From positions 186,780,001-186,844,000 of the forward strand of contig NC_084461.1 in the NCBI RefSeq assembly GCF_027409185.1: a stretch of 64,000 nt of DNA, read 5' to 3'. Positions within the stretch are counted from its first letter, which is position 1, and the number at the start of each line of letters is the position of its first letter. Of the stretch, positions 10,816-23,224 are shown piece by piece. The notes under the pieces are model-generated. The model did no database searches and had not been told where the DNA came from. It saw nothing but the letters and a program-made list of their open reading frames with translations. The position numbers and the translations under genes are program-made. This stretch comes from Cynocephalus volans (lineage: Eukaryota > Chordata > Mammalia > Dermoptera > Cynocephalidae).

Positions 10816-11720
10816 CTGCTTGACATACCACCAAGAGCTATTTAATTATCTATAACTTTATTTTCTGTTAATTAATACTAAGTGGGCAGAAAAAATTGTT
10901 TTCCTATTTGCCCCTCCCATGTTTAAAAATCTCTCCAGGGTTTAATTGTGGTCTAAAGTCAAGCCTATTTTAAAGAATGGAAAGACTGGGCTCACTAGTT
11001 TGCAATATTTTATTCTCACTGACAGAAACTTGGGCGGGGAGTGTAAGTATAAGATGGTTTAGAGATAGTGCGTTAAGGTTTATACTATTTTCGGATTGTG
11101 AGTGTCTGTCAAGAGTGATGATTTTTATGTCTTTTGTACATTGTTTTCCCTTTTTACATTTTGCTAATATCCTGTATATAAATTTAATATATCACTTTTT
11201 AAAAGAACAAATTCTAACCATTTTAAATTCATATTTCAACTCCAAAAACCAAATGAGAAAAATCAGGGATGAGCAGCTTTATCCCATTTGGGGTATTTTT
11301 GTAAGTGATTTACATGCATCAGTTTCAATAACACTTTTACTTTTTTTGTAACTTCATTCTTCATACAAGCTTGCTATACAGGTATGTTCACCTTTATGTT
11401 TAGAGGTTTAAATAAATTAGTTTTCATATACATAATCTAAGACTTTGAATACAAAACAAATGATTCACAGTTAAATTAGTGTGTACATAGCCTTTTAAGT
11501 TTGGATGTAAATTATGTGGTTGTAAAAATTAGTGGTAGCAAAGAAAACATAATTATAAGAAATTGCAAGTTTGGGTGCTTTCCGTGGATTTCAGCCTTAA
11601 ATATAGAAACAGAATCTTTGAAAGTAATTATTTCGAAACAAATGGAGGGCAGCTAGTCTTTGTACAAAAATAATTTTCTAGATTTGAACCCTAGATAATA
11701 AATAGTTAAAAATAAAGTAG
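10816..11720 (+). other. ZCCHC8: ZCCHC8 3' UTR
   Basis: AT-rich sequence after the stop codon, free of recognisable lineage-specific repeats until the SINE at 11761. The 3' limit is inferred from the poly(A) signals listed separately. Confidence 0.7.
11411..11716 (+). terminator. ZCCHC8: ZCCHC8 polyadenylation signals
   Basis: Three AATAAA hexamers follow the stop codon, at 11411-11416, 11697-11702 and 11711-11716. The first gives a ~0.6 kb 3' UTR and the last pair ~0.9 kb. Which is used cannot be told from sequence alone. Confidence 0.55.
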
Positions 11721-11760
11721 ACATAAATTGCTTTTAATTGTCAATATATAAGGTGGAGCT

Positions 11761-11841
11761 GACACTTGGGAGAGCATGGTACTGATAACAGCAAGGTCAA
11801 GGGTTCGGATCCCCTTACTGGCCAGCTGCTAAAAAAAAAAG
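11761..11841 (+). mobile_element. CYN-type SINE, 5'-truncated
   Basis: Starts inside the A-box region (CACTTGGGAGAGCATGGTAC) and runs through GGTTCGGATCCCCTTACTGG to poly(A). Imperfect TSD GGTGGAGCTGA / GATAGAGCTGA flanks it. Confidence 0.8.
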
Positions 11842-12449
11842 ATAGAGCTGAAACTATGGTTTTTGTCTTTATGTGGAATGCCATTACATCTTTACACTTA
11901 GTCAAGTCCATGAAAATAAATGTTTACATGATCTTGAATTATTAGTCTCAGGCAGTGTTATCCTGCTCTCAGGCCAACAGAGGGAGCAAAATAGAACCAT
12001 TCCAGATTTAGTTTCCATTTTTGAAAACTTGAGTAATCAAATTTACTGTTCTCTAAACAGTAAAGGGAAGGAAAATTATGTGAAAGGGAAATTTATTTTT
12101 AAGGCCTTCACAGAACATACTAGAAATAGAATAAAACGTTAAATGCTTTTGGCATTTTTTTCTATGAATTTAAACACATAATAAAAGTAATCCTTTACAG
12201 TAGTTTACGTAGTGCTTTTGCACACATTATCTTACTCAACATTTCTGTCAGGCAAATACATTATCACACATGGAAGTAAGGAAGGGGAGACAGAGGATAA
12301 AGAGGTTTGTCAACATTCAAGAAATGGTTCTTGAGAGGCCAGCCTTCAACTAAAGACTTCACTATTTCCTAAATCGTAAAAATAGTTGCTTAAATGCCCC
12401 TTTAAGTGTCACATTTGTACAGTCATCTGTGAAAACCAGAGATATCTTA

Positions 12450-12655
12450 GCAGTTATTTCTTTACCATATGCCAGATATTATGTTAAGGTATTTTTGTGC
12501 ATTACTACATTTTCACAATCACCATATTAGGTAGGTGTTGTTAACTCTATTTTTTTAGAGAAAATGCCTAAGACACACAGCTAAATGACCTAATAAACCC
12601 AAATCCAGATATCTCTGACACCCATATCCATTCTCTTAACCACTATACTGCCTTC
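12450..12655 (-). repeat. MIR relic
   Basis: 'ccatattaggtaggtgttgttaactctattttt...aagacacacagctaaatgac...ttaaccactatactgcc' is a diverged reverse complement of the MIR core. Confidence 0.65.
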
Positions 12656-13980
12656 CTGTCAAAAGCTCTATGAAAGCACCAATTTCTCAAAAAATTGGCT
12701 TCTATTTAATTACTTATTGAGGGCACACTTGTTAAGTGTCATTCAATGTGTTTTGAGGCATTAAAAGAAGAAATGATAGAAGCCACCTATAATGAGCATA
12801 ATTATATAATCATAGGAGAATATTGATTACAATTCAGTAAGTGGCCATGTGACGAGAGTAGGGTACTTGGGCCTTTTTGGGATGGTGGGAGAATCACCTA
12901 GGGAGGACCAGCTTCAAATTCCCAAAGCCACTGGTTAAATAATTCATTTGGAGCATATGTGAAGACTTGTAGAAAGATAACCCTTGAGCTAATCCTTAAA
13001 GTGTAGGTAGGAGGGTTCCATAGACAAAATGAGCATTGAAATGTACAGGAAACAGCATGAGTTAAGCAGGAACAAAACTTCAAGAAAACATAGGCTGATA
13101 GAAAAAAAGACTTTTTAAAAAGTGGCATATTCGTTGATTGAGTTGCATATTCATTGATGCTGAGAACTGTGGGTTGTTTTGCTATGGGGTTTGAATTCTA
13201 TTAGGGAAAAGGATCTAAAAATCCTTCAGTTGTAGTGACCTCATCCAAGTGATATTTCAAGGAGAAAAATCCTAGTGCAGAATTCAAATGAAGACAGGAG
13301 ACTAGTGAAGGAAGCACATAAAAAGAGGACATAGTTGCCTTGAGGAGGTGTCCCATTTTTTAAACGTATTCTGTTTGCTGTATTTGAGTACTGTGAAGAG
13401 AATGTTTGGCTGAGGAAAAAGTTATTGTTTGGACTTGTCCATGCTGTGACCGGTCTCCAGGTGTGGGTAGGTGAGGTAATAACCCAACACTTGTACTTCA
13501 GGATGGACGGAACAGGGGTGGGGATCTGTTCCTAATCTTTACCTTGGGTTAAAAGGAATGTGAAGTGTAATAAAGGTTGCTAAAACAAGGCCAACTCTTT
13601 GTCACCTTGAGCAGGTAAGTGGAAAGAAGACATTGCCCTTACTAAACTACAAAATGATCTATTTCTTCCTTTTTAAAAAGGTTGCATTTCCTTAAGTGGT
13701 CAAAAGACTGTCAACTTTCTACTAACAAGAGGCTTCAACTTGATTTTATTTTTCAACTTCTCTGCTGGAATCATTTTGCTCTCTGGATTACACTTTTGTA
13801 GATTATCTTTAGCAGGCAAAACCAACAAGAGCTTTGTAACAATTTTTAGTACCCAAGTGTCTTGTAAGGGATGACTCAGTTCCCAAGAGCCCGAACTGTC
13901 TTCATACAACCTGTCTTTTCCTTCAGGATTTAGGAAAGTTCTTTACCCCCCACCCCCCACTTCAATTCCCCCCCCCCCTG

Positions 13981-14072
13981 TTTTTTTGGCAGCTGGCCTG
14001 TATTGGGATCTGAACCCTTGACCTTGGTATTAAAACACTGTGCTCTAACCAACTGAGCTAACCAGCCAGGCT
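13981..14072 (-). mobile_element. CYN-type SINE, class C
   Basis: 'ggcagctggcctgtattgggatctgaacccttgaccttgg' then 'ctctaaccaactgagctaaccagccagg': a full minus-strand monomer next to a C-run (13969-13978). Confidence 0.88.
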
Positions 14073-15424
14073 TTTTCCTTCAACTTAATAGATTCATTTG
14101 ATTCAGTGGTGTAAATTCATTTCGAAATGTTTAGGGTGAAATTATTTTGTTAAAGAAAAGTGTTCACAGGTTTTTTTTTTTTTTAATTTTTTTTTTAACA
14201 TAGGCCCTGTTTATTTATAAATAGTTCTTAATTACAGAGCCATTTCTATATTCTTAGTAAATTAGAAGTCTCTGAACAAGGCATGTTTTGTAAATCACCA
14301 GCAGTGTAGCTAGAATGTTTATATTGGAGTGAAGGGGGAAAAAGTGATGGCAGTCTAAAAAGAGAAAAAAATTTTTTTTAGTGTCTCCTAAACAAAACGG
14401 CTGCATTTGTGGGGTGGAGAGGAGGGGGGTGGGGAATGGAGTGAAGTTGTAAGATTAGATTAAGCTGAAAGACCTTCCTTCCTACTCATATACTTTTCAG
14501 ATTGTGTCTTAGTTATCCACATTTGGATTCTGAATTTGTGGATTTTATGATTTTGAGAAGTCTCTGTAGAATTCATATCCTTTACCCTTCTTTTAGCTGA
14601 TGTGAAATGTCTACACATTAGGTCCAACTTCAGCATGTTTTCATTTGTAATTATACCCTTTCTTAGCCATTTAAAGAGTAAAATGTGATACTCGATTTTT
14701 CTTTATTTAAAGTGTTTACTTTTTAAATTGTAAGCAGAAGGAATAATAAAGCCATAAATTTGAAGGAAAATAAACCATAAAGACCACACCATTTTTCTTC
14801 ATACAGTACAGAAATTTACTTTCCTACCAGAAAAAACTAAAACCTTTTTTTTTTCTTTTCCAAAATGGAAATTTTTGATTTTGTTGCTGATTATAAGTGT
14901 AATACATGTTTGTTGTATAAATTCAAACAAAACAGAATAGTATAAAGTAAAAGTTTTTTATAATTACAACTTTCAAAGAAAATTATTGTTCACAGTTTCA
15001 TATATCTTTTTCCTGGACAGATACATGTAACTAAGTTTTTGGTTTTTTGTTTTTTGGGTTTTTTTTAATGTTTTGTATATATAAATGAATGTTTTAACAA
15101 AAGTGAAATTATACTATACTTTTCATGTCAATATTATTATTCTTAATGGCTGCACAGTAGTATACCACATATCACTCAATATTGTTTACAATATTTTATT
15201 TACAATGCTGCAGTGAACATTTTTAAAGGTAAACCTTTGAATATTTGTGGAAATGTGGATAGGATGCATTCTTAGATTATAAATCAGATTGAATATCATG
15301 TTTATTGGTAATTTTTATTTCTTCTATGAATTGTCTTTTTATATCCTTTGCTCATTGTTCTATTGGGTTATTTGATGATATAACTTTTGTTAGGTATGCT
15401 ACAAAATTATATTTTCAATTTGTC

Positions 15425-15575
15425 ATGTATATTTTATTTATTTTTATTTTTATTTATTTTTATTGGAACATAGTCGATTGTACATATCTGTGGGGTACAG
15501 CATTGAATATCAATACCTGTGTGCAATATGTGATGTTCAAATAAGGATAATTAGTATATTCATCATTATACAGTG
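15425..15575 (-). mobile_element. L1 3' end fragment (older L1)
   Basis: 'ggaacatagtcgattgtacatatctgtggggtacagcattgaatatcaatacctgtgtgcaatatg' is antisense L1 3' UTR text. The same segment recurs at 54665-54792. Confidence 0.65.
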
Positions 15576-15617
15576 TAATCGATTTTCGTGTCGTGTATGT
15601 TTTAACTTTCGTGTGGG

Positions 15618-15684
15618 TGTGGGTGTGGGTATGGCTGGCATATATAGTGATCCAAACCCTTGACCTCTAACCATGGCCTAACCA
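15618..15684 (-). mobile_element. CYN-type SINE, internally deleted
   Basis: 'ggctggcatatatagtgatccaaacccttgacc' then 'tctaaccatggcctaacc'. The middle is shortened. A GTGGGT hexamer run precedes it at 15611-15632. Confidence 0.6.
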
Positions 15685-15744
15685 TATTTTAACTTGTCAA
15701 TTCAAAGATTTGACTTGAAAGACTTTGATGTTCTATTTTCTTTT

Positions 15745-15851
15745 TTTTCTTTTCTTTTTTTTTGTCAGGGATCTTTTGTATATGGATCGAATCCTGGACC
15801 TTGGTGTTAATAGCACCATGCTCTACCCAATTGAGCTAACTAGCCAGCCAC
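15745..15851 (-). mobile_element. CYN-type SINE, class C
   Basis: 'tgtcagggatcttttgtatatggatcgaatcctggaccttgg' and 'ctctacccaattgagctaactagccagcc' give a minus-strand monomer with a pyrimidine-run (A-tail) at 15744-15763. Confidence 0.82.
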
Positions 15852-16735
15852 TAAGAGACTGTTTTGCAAGTTCATCTTCTGGTATCAAATAATGTTTTTT
15901 GGCTGAAACCGGTATTGCAAAATTAAGTACTCCCTAGTATTTAAATGGTGATTAGACTATCCCTCCGAACAACTCTACAAGTTTGTTTTCTTTCTTTTTT
16001 TCTCCAAGTTTATTTTTGCATAAATGATTTCACTAATTACTGTCCAGATTTCTCTCACTGTGCCCTAACATCTCACTATATTTTAGTTTTTCTTTATGAA
16101 TAAACTGGGAAGATCATGTCATTTTCTTTCCTTTTATTGGATTTTTTTAACATATGGATTAAATGGAAAAAATCTAGAAAGAATGACTATAGCAGAATGC
16201 CAAAAATACTTCTATAACCTAACCAAAAGAAGGAACAGATCATACTATAAAAAAATTATGATCCTAATCCTTTTATTATATCTGTGATAATGGGAAATTC
16301 TATATACCAGAAATTCTGGATATCAAAAATGCATTTTTTCAAAAAACAAAACTTACTGTTAACAGTGTGGCTCCATTTAGAGTTTTTGGTAATACAGGGA
16401 ATTACTGAAAATGCAAGGGGTGGAATCCTAACTGAGCTCTCTACCATTCCACACAGCTCACATTGTTCGTCTGTAGGGGTGACCTCATACCACAGTGAGT
16501 TCTCAATGTTTTCAGTCATGAAGGCTAGTTCATTAGTCATAAGAGAATTACAAGTGAAACTGGATTAGGACAGGTTGTGGGATTAGACTGAGGGCAAATT
16601 CTCACGGGCTTGAAACAAGTTTCCTTCTGTTCCCACCCACACGCATGATACACCTGTCCTGATCGCGGACACTTTAAACCAGTTACAATTCTGTTCATTG
16701 TATTGATCCAGTTTACTTTAAAGTTTTTATTTGTG

Positions 16736-16884
16736 GGACTGAGCCCGTGGCGCACTCCGGAGAGTGCGGCACTGGGAGCGCAGCGATGCTCCCGCCGCGG
16801 GTTCGGATCCTATATGGGAATGGCAGGTGCACTCACTGGCTGAGCGCCGGTTACGAAAAAGACAAAAAAAAAAAAAAAAAAAAG
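16736..16884 (+). mobile_element. CYN-type SINE, class A
   Basis: GAGCCCGTGGCGCACTC...GGTTCGGATCCTATATGGG...CGAAAAAGACAAAA. Perfect TSD AGTTTTTATTTGTG at 16722-16735 and 16885-16898. Confidence 0.95.
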
Positions 16885-16904
16885 AGTTTTTATTTGTGAA
16901 CATT

Positions 16905-16942
16905 TTGGTTTTGTTTTGTGGGTGGCCAGTACAGGAATCCTT
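16905..16942 (-). mobile_element. CYN-type SINE 3' scrap
   Basis: Only 'gttttgtgggtggccagtacaggaatcc' remains, the tail and B-box side of a class C copy. Confidence 0.5.
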
Positions 16943-17189
16943 TTTATGAACATTTGGAGGAATACTGAGCCACTACTATATTGGTTAAACCTATTATGGT
17001 TTTATGACTTAGGAAGTCAAAGATCAGGACAGGAACCGCAGGCATGTGTAGGAGCAGAATGTGTTACCTATGGTCATAGTTAAAGAAAATGTTAAGTTTC
17101 TCTGAATTCTGTCCAACAGGACCATGGACACCTCCCCCCCACCCCCGTTATATAACTTGCATTAGAACAGTCAAAAAAGAAGTTTCTCA

Positions 17190-17655
17190 GACCTGCCTTA
17201 ATGCATTTGCTCTGGTTGTTTCTTCTGCCTGGACCGCTTTTTCCCTGAAATACAATTCACTGAATCCCTCACCTTCAAGTCTGTGCTTAAGTTCACCTTC
17301 TCAATGAGGCTACTCTGATCACCTGATTTAAAACTCCACATATACACATACCACCACAATCACTTCCAATTTGCCTTAATCTGTTCTCTCTTCTGGGGAG
17401 CATTTTTCTGTCTCCAATATATTACATAATACTTCGCTTATTGTTTGTGTGTGTGTGTGTGGCTGACCAGTACAGGGACTGAACCCTGGACCTTGGTGTT
17501 ACCAGCACCATGCTCTAACCAGATTGTTGATTGTGTGCATTTCTGCACTAGAATTTAAGTTCCACAAGAGCAGGGATCTTTTTGTCCACTGATATATCCC
17601 AAGCACCTAGTACAGTGCCTGGCACATTAGTAAATACTCAGTAAACTTTTGATGT
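17190..17655 (+). repeat. L2 LINE 3' end, split by a SINE
   Basis: 'ctgcctggaccgctttttcc...cctcaccttcaagtctgtgcttaagttcaccttctcaatgaggc' and then '...caagagcagggatctttttgtcc...cctagtacagtgcctggcacattagtaaatactcagtaaac' are the two halves of a typical L2 3' end. L1-A inserted just after it. Confidence 0.85.
17455..17524 (-). mobile_element. CYN-type SINE, truncated class C
   Basis: 'ggctgaccagtacagggactgaaccctggaccttggtgttaccagcaccatgctctaacc' follows a GT run (17443-17460). The tRNA-like 5' head is missing. Confidence 0.75.
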
Positions 17656-17882
17656 TGTTTTTTTTCTTTTTTTTTTTATTTTATTTTGTCAATATACAAT
17701 GTGGTTGATTATTGTGGCCCATTACCGAAACCTCCCTGCTTCCTCCCTCTCCCCCGTCCCACCCAACAATGTCCTTTCTGTTTGCTTGTCATGTCAACTT
17801 CAAGGAATTGTAATTGTTATGTCTTCTTCTCCCCCCCCCGCGGTTTTTTTTTTCTTTTGTGTGTGTGTGAATTTATTTATTT

Positions 17883-20800
17883 TTATCTCCCACCAATAAG
17901 TGAGAACATGTGGTATTTCTCTTTCTGTGCCTGACTTGTTTCACTTAATATAATTCTCACAAGGTCCATCCATGTTGTTGCAAATGGCAGAATTTCATTC
18001 GTTTTTATAGCTGAGTAGTATTCCATTGTGTAGATGTACCACATTTTCCGTATCCACTCATCCGATGATGGACATTTGGGCTGGTTCCAACTCTTGGCTA
18101 TTGTAAAGAGTGCTGCGATGAACATTGGGGAATAGGTATACCTTCGACTTGATGATTTCCATTCCTCTGGGTATATTCCCAGCAGTGGGATAGCTGGGTC
18201 ATATGGCAGATCTATCTGCAATTGTTTGAGGAACCTCCATACCATGTTCCATAGAGGCTGCACCATTTTGCAGTCCCACCAACAATGTATGAGAGTTCCT
18301 TTTTCTCCACAACCTTGCCAGCATTTATCGTTCAGAGTCTTTTGGATTTTAGCCATCCTAACTGGGGTGAGATGGTATCTCAGTGTAGTTTTGATTTGCA
18401 TTTCCCAGATGCTGAGTGATGTTGAGCATTTTCTAATATGTCTGTTGGCCATTTGTATATCTTCCTTAGAGAAATGCCTGCCTAGCTCTTTTGCCCATTT
18501 TTTAATTGGGTTGCTTGTTTCTTTCTTGTAAAGTTGTTTGAGTTCCTTGTATATTCTGGATATTAATCCTTTGTCAGATGTATATTTTGCAAATATTTTC
18601 TCCCACTCTGTTGGTTGTCTTTTAACTCTGTTAATTGTTTCTTTTGCTGTGCAGAAGCTCTTTAGTTTGATATAATCCCATTTGTTTATTTTTCATTTGG
18701 TTGCCTGTGCTTTTGGGGTCGTATTCATGAAGTCTGTGTCCAGTCCTACTTCCTGAAGTGTTTCTCCTATGTTTTCTTTAAGAAGTTTTATTGCGGGCCG
18801 AGCCCGTGGCACAGTCGGGAGAGTGCCGCGCTGGGAGTGCAGCGACGCTCCCGCCGCGGGTTTGGATCCTATATAGGACTGGCCGGTGTGCTCACTGGCT
18901 GAGTGCCGGCCACGAAAAGGACAAAAAAAAAAAAAAAAAAAGAAGTAGTTTTATTGCTTCATGGTGTATATTTAATTCTTTAATGCATTTTGAGTTGACT
19001 TTAGTGTATGGTGAAAGGTATGGGTCTAGTTTCATTCTCCTACATATTGATATCCAGTTCTCCCAGCACCATTTGCTGAAGAGGCAGTCCCTTCCCCAGT
19101 GTATAGACTTGGTGCCTTTGTCAAAGATCAGATGGCTGTAGGTGTGTGGGTTGATTTCTGGAGTCTCTATTCTATTCCATTGGTCAGTGTGTCTGTTTTT
19201 ATGCCAGTACCATACTGTTTTGGTTATTATAGCTTTCTAGTATAGTTTAAAATCAGGTAGTGTTATGCCTCCAGCTTTATCTTTTTTGCTCAGCATTGCT
19301 TTGGCTATGCGTGGTCTTTTGTTATTCCATATAAATCGTTCTTTCCATTTCTCAGAAAAATGTCATTGGAATTTTGATGGAGATTGCATTGAATTAGTAT
19401 ATCACTTTGGGTAGTATGGACATTTTCACTATGTTGATTCTTCCAATCCAAGAGCATGGGATATCTTTCCATCTTCTTGTATCCTCTCTAATTTCTCTCA
19501 GCAGTGGTTTGTAGTTCTCATGATAGAGATTTTTCGCATCCTTGGTTAACTCAATTCCTAAGTATTTTATTTTTTTGGGTGGCTATTGTAAATGGGCAAG
19601 CTTTCTTGATTTCTCTTTCTGCATGTTCACTATTAGAGAATAGAAATGCTACTGATTTTTGTGTGTTGATTTTGTATCCTGCTACTGTGCTGAAATCATT
19701 TATCACCTCCAAGAGTTTTTGTAGAGGCTTTAGGCTGTTCGATATATAGGATCATGTCATCTGCAAACAGGGACAGTTTGACTTCATCTTTTCCAACTGG
19801 ATGCCCTTTATTTCCTTCTCTTCTCTGATTGCTCTGGCTATTACTTCCAATACTATGTTGAAAAGGAGTGGTGAAAGTGGGCATCCTTGTCTAGTTTCTG
19901 TTCTTAAAGGAAAAGCTTTCAGCTTTTCCCCATTCAGGATGATATTGGCAGTGGGTTTATCATATATGGCTTTAATTATGTGGAGATACTTTCCATCTAT
20001 ACCTAACTTATAGAGGGTCTTTGTCATGAATGAGTGTTGAATTTTATCAAATGCTTTTTCAGCATCTATAGAGATGATCATATGGTCCTTGTGTCTGATT
20101 TTATTAATATGGTGTATCACATTTATTTGCGTATGTTGAACCAAACTTGCATCCCTGGGATGTATCCCACTTGATTGTGGTGAATAATTTTACATATGTG
20201 TTGCTGTATTCTGTTTGCTAGTATTTCAGTGAGGATTTTTGCATCTATATTCATCAAGGATATCAGCCTGTAAGTTTTCTTTTTTGGTTGTATCTTTACC
20301 TGGTTTTGGTATCAGGATGATGTTTGCTTCATAGAATGAATTTGGGAGATTTGCGTCTGTTTCAATCTTTTGGAATAGTTTGTAAAGAATTGGTGTCAAT
20401 TCCTCTTTGAATGTTTGCTAAAATTCTGCTGTGAATCCATCTGGTCCTGGGCTTTTTTTTGCTGGGAGCCTTCTGATAACAACTTCAATCTCCTTTATTG
20501 TTATTGGTCTGTTCAGATTTTCTACGTCTGCATGGCTCAGTTTTGGGAGCTTGTGTGTGTCTGGAAATTTATCCATTTCCTCCAGATTTTCAAATTCGTT
20601 GGTGTATAGTTGTTTATAGTAGTTTCGAATGATTCCTTATATTTCAGATGAATCAGTTGTAATACCACCTTTTTCATTTCTAATTTTTGTTATTTGAATC
20701 TTCTCTCTTCTCTTCTTTGTTAGCCATGCTAATGGTTTGTCCATTTTATTTATCTTTTCAAGAAACCAACTTTTTGATTCATTGATCTTTTGTATTGTTT

Positions 20801-21852
20801 TTTGGGTTTCAATTTCATTAAGTTCTGCTCTGATCTTAATGATTTCTTTCCGTCTGCTAACTTTAGGTTCGGATTGTTCTTGTTTTTCTAGATCTTTAAG
20901 GTGAAGTGTTAGGTTGTTCACTTGCCATCTTTCCATTCTTCTGAGGTGAACATTTAATGCAATAAATTTCTCCCTTAGTACTGCTTTTGCAGTATCCCAC
21001 AGGTTTTGATATGATTATTTTCATTAGTTTCAATAAATTTTTTTATTTCCTGCTTGATTTCTTCTTGGACCCATATGTCATTAAATAGAATGCTGTTTAA
21101 TTTCCATGTGTTTGTATAGTTTCCAGAATTTCATTTGTTATTGATTTCTAATTTTAATCCCTTGTTGTCTGAGAAAATACATGGGATAATCCCAATTTTT
21201 CTGAGTTTGTTGCAACTTGATTTGTGACCTAATATGTGATTTATCCTGGAGAATGATCCATGTGCTGATGAGAAAAATGAATATTCTAAGGTTGTTGGAT
21301 GGAATGTTGTGTAGATATCTGCCAAGTCCAATTGGTCTAGAGCATTGTTTAGATCTTGTGTTTCTCTGCTGATTCTTTGCCTAGATGATCTGTCCAATAT
21401 TGACTGTGGGGTTTCAGGTCCCCTGCTATTATGGTATTAGTGTCTATTTCCTTCTTTAGGTCTAGTAGAGTTTGTTTTATAAGTCTGGCTGCTCCAACAT
21501 TGGGTGCGTATATATTTATGATTGTTATGTCTTCTTGATGGATGAATCCTTTTATCATTATGTAGTGTCCCTCATTGTCTCTTTTTATGGTTTTTAGTTT
21601 AAAGTCTATTTTATCAGATATAAGAATAGCTACTCCAGCTCACTTTTCTTTTCTGTTTGCATGGTAGATCTTTTTCCATCCTTTCACTCTTAGTCTATGT
21701 GAGTCTTTATGGGTGAGGTGGGTCTCTTGAAGGCAGCATATAGTTGGGTCCTCCTTTTAAATCCAGTCAGCCAGTCTGTGTCTTTTGATTGGGGAATTTA
21801 AGCCTTTTACATTAAGAGTTGTTATTGAAAAGTGTTGATTTATTCCTAGCAT
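17883..21852 (-). pseudogene. L1-A ORF2 (endonuclease/reverse transcriptase), broken
   Basis: From the Met at 21850-21852 to the stop at 17883-17885, about 3.8 kb without the SINE, which matches a normal L1 ORF2 of ~1275 codons. Visible pieces are the endonuclease (21131-21558, with the usual SDH catalytic triplet reading SDN), the RT core (19752-20144, with [10 protein letters not shown] and PLSPLLFN), the FADD active-site motif (19696-19884) and the Cys-rich C-terminus (17883-18452). Many frameshifts, and the SINE at 18795-18940, separate them. Confidence 0.93.
18795..18940 (+). mobile_element. CYN-type SINE, class A, inside L1-A ORF2
   Basis: GGGCCGAGCCCGTGGCACAG to CGAAAAGGACAAAA plus poly(A). 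Flanks AGAAGTTTTATTGC (18781-18794) and AGAAGTAGTTTTATTGC (18941-18957) are a TSD with a 3-bp indel. It is younger than L1-A. Confidence 0.93.
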
Positions 21853-22042
21853 TTTATTGATTATTGTTTGGTTGTCTTAGGTATCTTTTGTTCCTTACTT
21901 TCTGATTTACTGTTTGTTTTCTGTGTTTGTTGGTTCCTTGGGTTGTAGATAGCCTTTTTGTTTGTTTGTTTTCTCTTCATGAATGCCATTTTTATTATAC
22001 TAGTGGGTTTAGGTTTCTCTTGGGTTTTTATGGCAGTGGTAG

Positions 22043-23030
22043 TTATTTTTCAGGAACCAAACCCAGTACTCCCTTGAGAATTTCTTGTAAGGGTGGTCGT
22101 GTGGTGGTGAACTCCCACAGTTTTTGTTTGTCTGAGTTACTATTTGCCCTTCATTTCGGAAGGATAGCCTTGCAGGGTAGAGTATTCTTGGCTGACAATC
22201 TCTGTCTTATAGTATTTTGAATACATCCTCCCATTCCTTTCTGGCTTTTAGGGTTTGTGATGAAAAGTCTGATGTTAGCCTGATTGGGGCTCCTTTATAG
22301 GTGATTTGACACTTCTCTCTTGCAGCTTTTAAGATTCCCTCTTTGTCTTTGAGTTTTGCCAATTTGACTATAACATGTCTTGGAGAAGACCTTTTTGGGT
22401 TGAATACATTTGGAGATCGTTGAGCTTCCTGGATCTGAAGATCTGTGACTTTTCCTATACCTGGGAAGTTTTCTGCCACTATTTTGTTGAATATGTTTTC
22501 AATGCATTCTCCTTTTCCTCCCCTTCTGGAATACCCGTGACCCAGATATTTGAGCGCTTAAGGTTGTCTGATATCTCTCTCAGATTTTCTTCAATGCCTT
22601 TGATTCTTTTTTCTTTTTTCTTTTTTTTTTTTTTGTCTGCTTGTGTTATTTCAAACAGCCCATCTTCAAGTTCAGAGGTTCTCTCTTCAACTTCCACAAG
22701 CCTGCTGGTTACACTCTCTGTTGTGTTTTTTATTTCACTGAATAACTTCTTCAGTTCAGCAAGTTCTGCTACATTTTTTTTCAGGGCATTGATTTCCTTG
22801 TACATTTCCTCTTTCAGGTCCTGTATACTTTTCCTCGTCTCATCATGATGTCTAGCTGAGTTTTCTTGTATCTCGTTCAGTTTCCTTAGAATTATCACTC
22901 GAAATTCCTTGTCAGTCATTTCAAAGGCTTCTTGTTCTATAGGATCTAGAGCTTGAGAGTTATTATCCTTTGGTGGTGTACTTTCTTGATTTTTCATATT
23001 TCTGGTAACTTTTCTTTGATGTTTATTCAT
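22043..23030 (-). pseudogene. L1-A ORF1 (RNA-binding chaperone), broken
   Basis: Starts at the Met complementary to 23028-23030 (MNKHQRKVTRN...) and would end at 22043-22045. It shows a coiled-coil region (EMTDKEFRVIILRKLNEIQ onward), a poly-Lys run from an A-tract at 22611-22636, then the RRM/C-terminal part (RHVIVKLAKLKDKEGILKA). A frameshift near 22480 and a nonsense TAA at 22207-22209 (L1-B has AAA at the matching codon) inactivate it. Confidence 0.93.
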
Positions 23031-23224
23031 TGGGGCAGGGGGTTTCACAGTCCACAGGTTTGACAGTATTGACTGACTAAGATTTTGCTGTGGTTGCCAA
23101 TTTGGTATGGCTACCTCAGTCACTGCTCAGTTGGCCACTAGTGCCTTGTGTGTGTGGTTGCCTCAGGTCTTGGACCTCTCCGGGGAGCCACCTCTCTGGT
23201 TAGCTTGGACTCAGCCGGGCTGCT

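Larger units (their letters stand above)
11721..17189. other. intergenic, sparse old repeats
   Basis: No gene seen. Contains SINEs, MIR-like relics (12180-12655), old L1 3' pieces and unassigned AT-rich sequence. 12890-13420 looks like an old interspersed repeat I cannot name. 14160-14900 shows only A/T-runs and unique-looking sequence. Confidence 0.6.

Noticed and set aside
17640-17680. TSD for L1-A using TTGATGTT (17651) and TTGATGTT (23914)
   Set aside because: The right-hand copy lies inside the element, ~90 bp before its clear 5' end at 24003, so the match is probably chance.
17883-18452. 189-codon open frame as a host gene (also 48384-48953)
   Set aside because: Both are the C-terminus of L1 ORF2, present in both elements with the same stop.
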